Shown: positions 59,596 to 64,000 of the stretch, piece by piece
Numbering within the stretch: the stretch's first letter is position 1
Layout: every line of letters begins with the position of its first letter
DNA from: Helichrysum umbraculigerum
Taxonomy: Eukaryota > Streptophyta > Magnoliopsida > Asterales > Asteraceae
Direction of reading: 5' to 3'
DNA length: 64,000 nt
Assembly (NCBI GenBank): GCA_949592205.1
Contig: CATIUR010000004.1
Span: forward strand, 95,006,337-95,070,336
Position numbers and translations under genes: made by a program
The notes under the pieces: model-generated
What the model saw: the letters and a program-made list of their open reading frames with translations, nothing else
The model's database searches: none
What the model was told of the DNA's origin: nothing

Positions 59596-59631
59596 TCCCC
59601 CACTTAAAGATGTACAATGCCCTCATTGTAC
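59596..59631 (-). promoter_or_regulatory. Second PPT-like tract with hairpin
   Basis: On the minus strand TAAGTGGGGGATATGAGAG follows a perfect 8-bp stem (GTACAATG/CATTGTAC, 59612-59619 with 59624-59631) with loop AGGG. It repeats the layout of the PPT at 58590 about 1 kb further upstream and is not next to an LTR. It may be an extra plus-strand priming site or a relic of an older 3' end. Confidence 0.6.
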
Positions 59632-60027
59632 TAAAACTAAAAAAAAAATGGGAAAAGAGAAAAGAATAAAATAAGACTTCCCTGAATTCGAAGCCAAATG
59701 TCCGCGGCAAGTTGTTCGGCAGACGTTTTATTCTTAGAAAAATACAACAGCTCACACTTTCGTAGTTAATCACGATTGCATTTAGCATATGCAATAAGCC
59801 TTTAAACCCCTCGGTATCCCAAGTGGACGAGTTATAGTCTCGTGAGGGTTTCCAGGGAACACACCCACAAAGTTCAAAAATAAAACCAAGAAATAAATTA
59901 TGTCCTGAAAAATAAACTAGCATAGCATAATAGAAGTTAAAATATTAGTACAGTCATCCAGCAAATAAAAATAAATGAAAATAAAAATAAAAATGTCTAA
60001 ATAAAATACTAAGGAAACATAACCACA

Positions 60028-61446
60028 TCAATCACTGTCACCATCCTCTCCATCTCTGCGAACACCGGACGGTCCTCCATACTCAGATGGTACAAATGGA
60101 TCATAAGAAAGCTGATGGTAATCAAACAGGTGGTGCACCAAAGAAGTAGAATAATCAAACTGTCTCTGGTGCTCTCGATAATGGTGCTGCTGCTCCTGAT
60201 ACCTCTGCTCCTGATAGCGATGCATCCGCTCAAACTGCTGCTGCTGATATGTCTGCATCTGCTGGAACTGCTGCTGCTGAAAATCATACATCCTACCAAT
60301 CTCTTGCTGTAAGTGATACATGTCATAGACTGGACCCTGGTGAACCTGTGGCTGTGGTGGAATATCTGCATGCTGCTCCTCGGGTGCAATCTCAACCTGT
60401 GGCTGTGCATCATGTCGTCTCCTCACACGCCTAGCACCCGGAAGTAATGGTGGAGTCCAAAGATATAAGCCTCCCTCCATAGGTCTCATGATAATCGAAA
60501 TCTCTAGGAGCTTAGGAGCTCCCATAAACTGCATACCCGGTAGAACAGGAGTACACGACTGATACATATCCTGTGTAAGACCGAACCACCTAGCCAATCT
60601 AGTCACATACTGGCCACCACAAATAACACTCGAAGCCTTTGTACCTGTGGCCCTATGTGTCATCCAATCTGCCAATCTCCAAGGGATATTCACACTCCTA
60701 CCCTGACTAATAGAGTGCAAATAAAACAAATCAATCCTATGCACCTTCTCGTGACCTGTCTTCCTAGCACATATCGAATGAGATAACATCCTATGAATAA
60801 GTTTATGTGCAGGGATCCTCACTAACACATCAGACGGACTTCGGTCACCAAATGCTCCATTAGCAATGTCTGTCCATCCTGCAGTAACCTCTAAATCATC
60901 ATACCTATTGGTACGTGCAGCTATCAGAAAATCCCTAAAATGAAGATTATCCTCATCCTCAGCAGTGTACAACCCAATAGCTCGTGCAAACTGAATCAAG
61001 TCCAAATGACGTGGCTCACCACCAAGCATAAAACTCAAAGTATGCTCCAACACATCCTCAGATGATATATCAAACCTAACTGTGCTATAGAACTCAACAA
61101 CCAACTCCCTGAAGATAATCTCATGAATACCAAATAATCTCTCCCAAGCAAGAGAAGTAAAACCAACACTACCATCATCCAACAAATAATCAACTGATAA
61201 TAGTCGGTGTAAATACTGAATACCTGTCTCATAAGTATCGGGATTAATCACCATTTCCAAAGTATCCCAATCTAACACCTCTGAAGCTACGATTTCCTGA
61301 TCAATGTTGGCTTGTAATCTATTCTGGATTCTAGCTCGGTCACCTGGCGATATAGTATGGTGCATAAACTGAAGAATAGGGTGAGTGCGAATAATCGGGT
61401 TAGCAACAACAGCTGCGCCCCTATCTACACGCATATCATACTCCAT
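60028..61446 (-). CDS. ORF2, ATHILA-type protein of the minus-strand element
   Basis: An intact 472-residue frame whose ATG directly follows a splice acceptor (TTGTTTCAG|ATG). Residues 1 to about 290 are a compact domain shared with the protein at 55674-57020 (FRELVVEFYST, LGGEPRHLDLIQFA, HRIDLFYLHSI, NIPWRLADWMTHRATGT, GGQYVTRLARWFGL). The rest is Gln/His-rich and probably coiled coil (IGRMYDFQQQQFQQ...), ending in an acidic EDGDSD. No signal peptide or clear membrane span is seen, so an envelope role has no support from sequence. It resembles the Athila ORF-1 family from memory. The open frame in a non-gag-pol segment suggests a functional accessory protein. Confidence 0.8.
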   Translation of the reverse strand: MEYDMRVDRGAAVVANPIIRTHPILQFMHHTISPGDRARIQNRLQANIDQEIVASEVLDWDTLEMVINPDTYETGIQYLHRLLSVDYLLDDGSVGFTSLAWERLFGIHEIIFRELVVEFYSTVRFDISSEDVLEHTLSFMLGGEPRHLDLIQFARAIGLYTAEDEDNLHFRDFLIAARTNRYDDLEVTAGWTDIANGAFGDRSPSDVLVRIPAHKLIHRMLSHSICARKTGHEKVHRIDLFYLHSISQGRSVNIPWRLADWMTHRATGTKASSVICGGQYVTRLARWFGLTQDMYQSCTPVLPGMQFMGAPKLLEISIIMRPMEGGLYLWTPPLLPGARRVRRRHDAQPQVEIAPEEQHADIPPQPQVHQGPVYDMYHLQQEIGRMYDFQQQQFQQMQTYQQQQFERMHRYQEQRYQEQQHHYREHQRQFDYSTSLVHHLFDYHQLSYDPFVPSEYGGPSGVRRDGEDGDSD

Positions 61447-61803
61447 CTGAAACAATAAACTCACAAACATTAAAAGGATTTCTAGTAATTGAAATACAAT
61501 TAAATATACAGTTATTACAAAGCTTCATAAATAATATGTACAAAAATTATTACTACACTCATGACATAAACAGGTTAGTTCAAGATATACTTATACACAC
61601 TTATCAAAATTACATAATATTATTATTTACATAATACTACTCTATATAATAATATTCACATAATAATAATATCTACATAAAAATTATTAAGGCAAAAATT
61701 ATTTACAACAACTCATTATATAAGTTACACAAACTTATCTACTAAAACATTTGCTAATTACAAGTTAAATAATTAAAACACATAAAAGAAATAAACATAT
61801 AAG
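61447..61803 (-). other. Intron or leader upstream of ORF2 (minus)
   Basis: An AT-rich noncoding stretch ending at the ORF2 acceptor. With 63742-63800 it would form the intron and leader, now split by the solo LTR. Confidence 0.5.
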
Positions 61804-63741
61804 TGTAACATCCTCATTACCGGCCTAGGAGAAATTTGGTAATTTACTTAATGCATTGATTATTTATTTGGGTTTAGAAATAATTCGTATTATTTGGCTA
61901 ATTGAAATAAATATGCTCAATGGTCAAATGACTTATTGTGATACATAAACTATTACTTGTTTCAAATAAATTTAGTTGACGGTATAATAAAATATATTTT
62001 CACGCAAACGATTTTTTAGGTTCCAGACAATAGGTTTAGAGCGGGTATTATTTGGTATCCACTTATAACCATTTTAGTTGGTAGATCGGTTCATTGTTTC
62101 CCCATCCCCAATTCATAATAACTTCCCAAATACAAAAACACACACACCTAACAATTAAGAGATCAAAGATTATCAACTAGAAATCGATTGAGGTTTTGGA
62201 TTGGTGCTAGCACGTGATTATCTTCATCTTTAACGGATTATCATCTCGATTGTAAGTTCAAATTACCTTGATTATATGTATGCATATGTTAGGGTTTGAT
62301 GAAGTTGAGTAGAAATGAGTAGATTTGATGATTGATGAGATTATTGTTGTTAGAACTTGTTACATGATGATACTTTAAGTTATTTGTATGTATAAATCGT
62401 GCCTTGTGTGCGGAATTGTGATTTTAGGAATTTAGTTCGTGGGTTAAGTTGTTGAATCTGCTGCTGCTGCTGTAACCTGATGATCCAGTCGGCGGGTCAT
62501 GTGGCCCAGCCGGCGGCTTGCTTTCTAATAGAAGGGAACCGGCGGGTTGAATAACCCAGCCGGCGGGTCCCTAACCCCAGCCGGTGGGTCTCTGGCCTGC
62601 CCGGCGGCTTCTACAGGCTTTAAAAACATGTTTAAGTTCTGTTGTGAAAAAGTTAATTTGCCCGGCGGCTCGTATAGATAACCCGGCGGTTGGTGAGGAT
62701 GACCCGGCGGGTCCTGTTACCCAGCCGGCGGTTCCTCGGCCGATTTCAGCATGCCAGTTTGATTTTTAACTTCTATTTTAAATTAGTATGTTATATGTTT
62801 ATATAAGTGATTAACATGTGATATGATGCGATAATAAGAAAACGGAGGAAACGATATACACATTGGTACCTTAAGTTGGCGTGATTGATGTACATAGTGC
62901 ACTTTGAATTAATGTACGGATATTTACGAAGGTTTATTGATTTGTATCCTTTTGTGTTCTCAGATAAACCGAAGACTCAATAATATTAGAACTTTGAGTG
63001 GAGCCGGTGACTGTAAAGGGTGAGTGGATCATTGACTTTCAGTCTAAATTAATTGTAACAATCTGGTTACAACGGGTAAACATGTTCTACTGTTATCCTT
63101 TGTATAAATTGCATATTGCCATGATGATTATGGAATGTGCTATCTTGTCAGGGGTCAATATGATATTGGGTTTGGATACTATTACTTTGAACGACATGAT
63201 GACTTTGTACATGTGTTGTTTATCGAAATCATGTCGTATGTAGTAATGGTACTAAACTATCGGTAAGACCACTGTTTGGCCTTCAGTGGTTATAAGTGTT
63301 ACTTGGGAATCACCGCGGCATGAGGGTACCTCAAGGACCACCGATCCTCTTTGATGTATTTGTTGTGATGCTTTGTGGTGATCAATTGCTATGATAGTTT
63401 AGATTGATAGTTGTGATCTATTCACTTAGCTTCGTGCTAATCCCTCTCCTCACTTCTTGCAGATTACTTTTGATGTGGGTGGGCAAGAAGTTGGTTTGAA
63501 GAATGTCTGACTGCCTACTCTGACTTTACGACATGTCGTCGTTTATAAACTTATGTTTTGGAATTTAAATAACACCTAACTTAATGTTGTAACTGATGTG
63601 GTTATTGTATCAACTTATCATGCAGGCATAGATTGTGTTTTGGGAACTATGTTATACGCAATCTATAATGCATGATTTGTCTTTAATCGCTTCTGATATA
63701 TGTAAAAAAAAAAATGTCTCTTGAAATCTTGTGGTGTTATA
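61804..63741 (+). mobile_element. Solo LTR (1.9 kb)
   Basis: It starts TGTAACATCC, ends GGTGTTATA and is flanked by the perfect duplication ATAAG (61799-61803, 63742-63746). The terminal TATA in place of TACA looks like one C-to-T change. It carries the palindrome cluster at 62487-62735 downstream of a probable leader (about 62090-62160). Confidence 0.8.
62487..62735 (+). repeat. Palindrome cluster, GACCCGGCGGGTC type
   Basis: About ten copies of CCSGGCGGSTT-like motifs occur in 250 bp. The copy at 62701-62713 is a perfect 13-bp odd palindrome (GACCCG-G-CGGGTC). Several read CAGCCGGCGGGT. Confidence 0.85.
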
Positions 63742-63803
63742 ATAAGCATAATACAAACAACAAGTCAAACAAATTCACACAAATAGTCAAACTGCCCCAC
63801 TGC

Positions 63804-63883
63804 AGCCTTTAGCCGCCTGCCAAAAGACATGACCGGCGGTCGCCGGCGTTGACCGGCCACCGGAACAGTTGACCGGCGGTCAA
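63804..63883 (-). promoter_or_regulatory. Internal palindrome block of the minus-strand Athila-like element
   Basis: Four CCGGCGGTC-like copies. The last (63869-63883) is a perfect 15-bp odd palindrome, TTGACCGGCGGTCAA. The same motif family occurs in the element's LTR U3 (58116-58253). It lies upstream of ORF2, as in the plus-strand sister element. Confidence 0.7.
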
Positions 63884-64000
63884 AACCGCAATGTCCCATG
63901 AATCCGACAACCAAACAAACTCTCTACATGCACACCCCTAATTTTTATCAAACTCATTCACACATTCTTTCATTATAATCACAAAATACTAAACTTATCA

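Larger units (their letters stand above)
57021..64000 (-). mobile_element. Second Athila-like element (minus strand), 3' part
   Basis: It has a 3' LTR (57021-58587), a PPT with hairpin, a structured repeat region, ORF2 (61446-60028) and upstream palindromes (63804-63883), and continues past the window edge. A solo LTR interrupts it at 61804-63741. It inserted into ORF2 of the plus-strand sister element. Confidence 0.75.

Noticed and set aside
60028..61446. Envelope-like glycoprotein
   Set aside because: Position 3' of the expected pol would allow it, but there is no signal peptide, glycoprotein character or membrane span.

Overview
The window is nuclear DNA of a flowering plant (a dicot). 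It has AT-rich intergenic sequence, GT-AG introns, long TA/TAA microsatellites and a dense mix of Ty3/gypsy LTR retrotransposons, Helitrons, a MULE and MITEs. The divergent PP2-like gene and the TE families would fit Asteraceae, but that is a weak guess. There are only four ordinary host-type loci: a defensin-like peptide gene (4281-5843, +), a choline-transporter-like membrane protein gene (7136-10432, -), a single-domain cyclophilin with an N-terminal membrane anchor (27516-30611, -, seven exons), and a decayed PP2-like (phloem protein 2/Nictaba-type) gene (37111-about 43140, -).

Layout. 1-4.2 kb: AT-rich intergenic DNA with Helitron ends, a SINE-like unit and an SSR. 4.3-10.4 kb: the defensin-like and CTL genes. 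10.6-13.9 kb: three MITE-like elements and a SINE. 14270-27240: a complete Tekay/Del-like Ty3/gypsy element on the minus strand with target-site duplication (TSD) ATAGT. It is itself hit by a 3.7-kb solo-LTR-like unit (21063-24775, TSD CTAAT). 27.5-30.6 kb: cyclophilin. 31.0-39.2 kb: a Helitron-rich tract, with one copy carrying PPR and cellulose-synthase gene scraps. 37-43 kb: the PP2-like pseudogene, whose large intron holds a Helitron. 43.2-51.0 kb: a GRF zinc-finger gene facing a MULE transposase pseudogene, which has a solo LTR (47521-49966, TSD AATAA) in an intron. 51184-57020: an Athila-related element (+) with a tRNA-Asp-type PBS and two ORFs but no gag or pol. It is cut by a second, related element (-) that starts at 57021 and runs off the window; the second element holds another solo LTR (61804-63741, TSD ATAAG).

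Most interesting signals. (1) Each of five LTR families here carries its own cluster of short CpG-rich palindromes. Four of the five are built on the same CGSCG core with different but self-complementary arms. (2) In both Athila-like elements the palindrome cluster recurs internally, ahead of an intron and the second ORF, as if the U3 control block had been copied to drive a separate transcript. (3) Near the 3' end of the minus-strand Athila-like element are three copies of a conserved core, each enclosed by a different perfect inverted repeat: a covarying RNA structure. (4) A hairpin with an AGGA/AGGG loop sits just 5' of the polypurine tract in three places across two retrotransposon lineages, with unrelated stem sequences.
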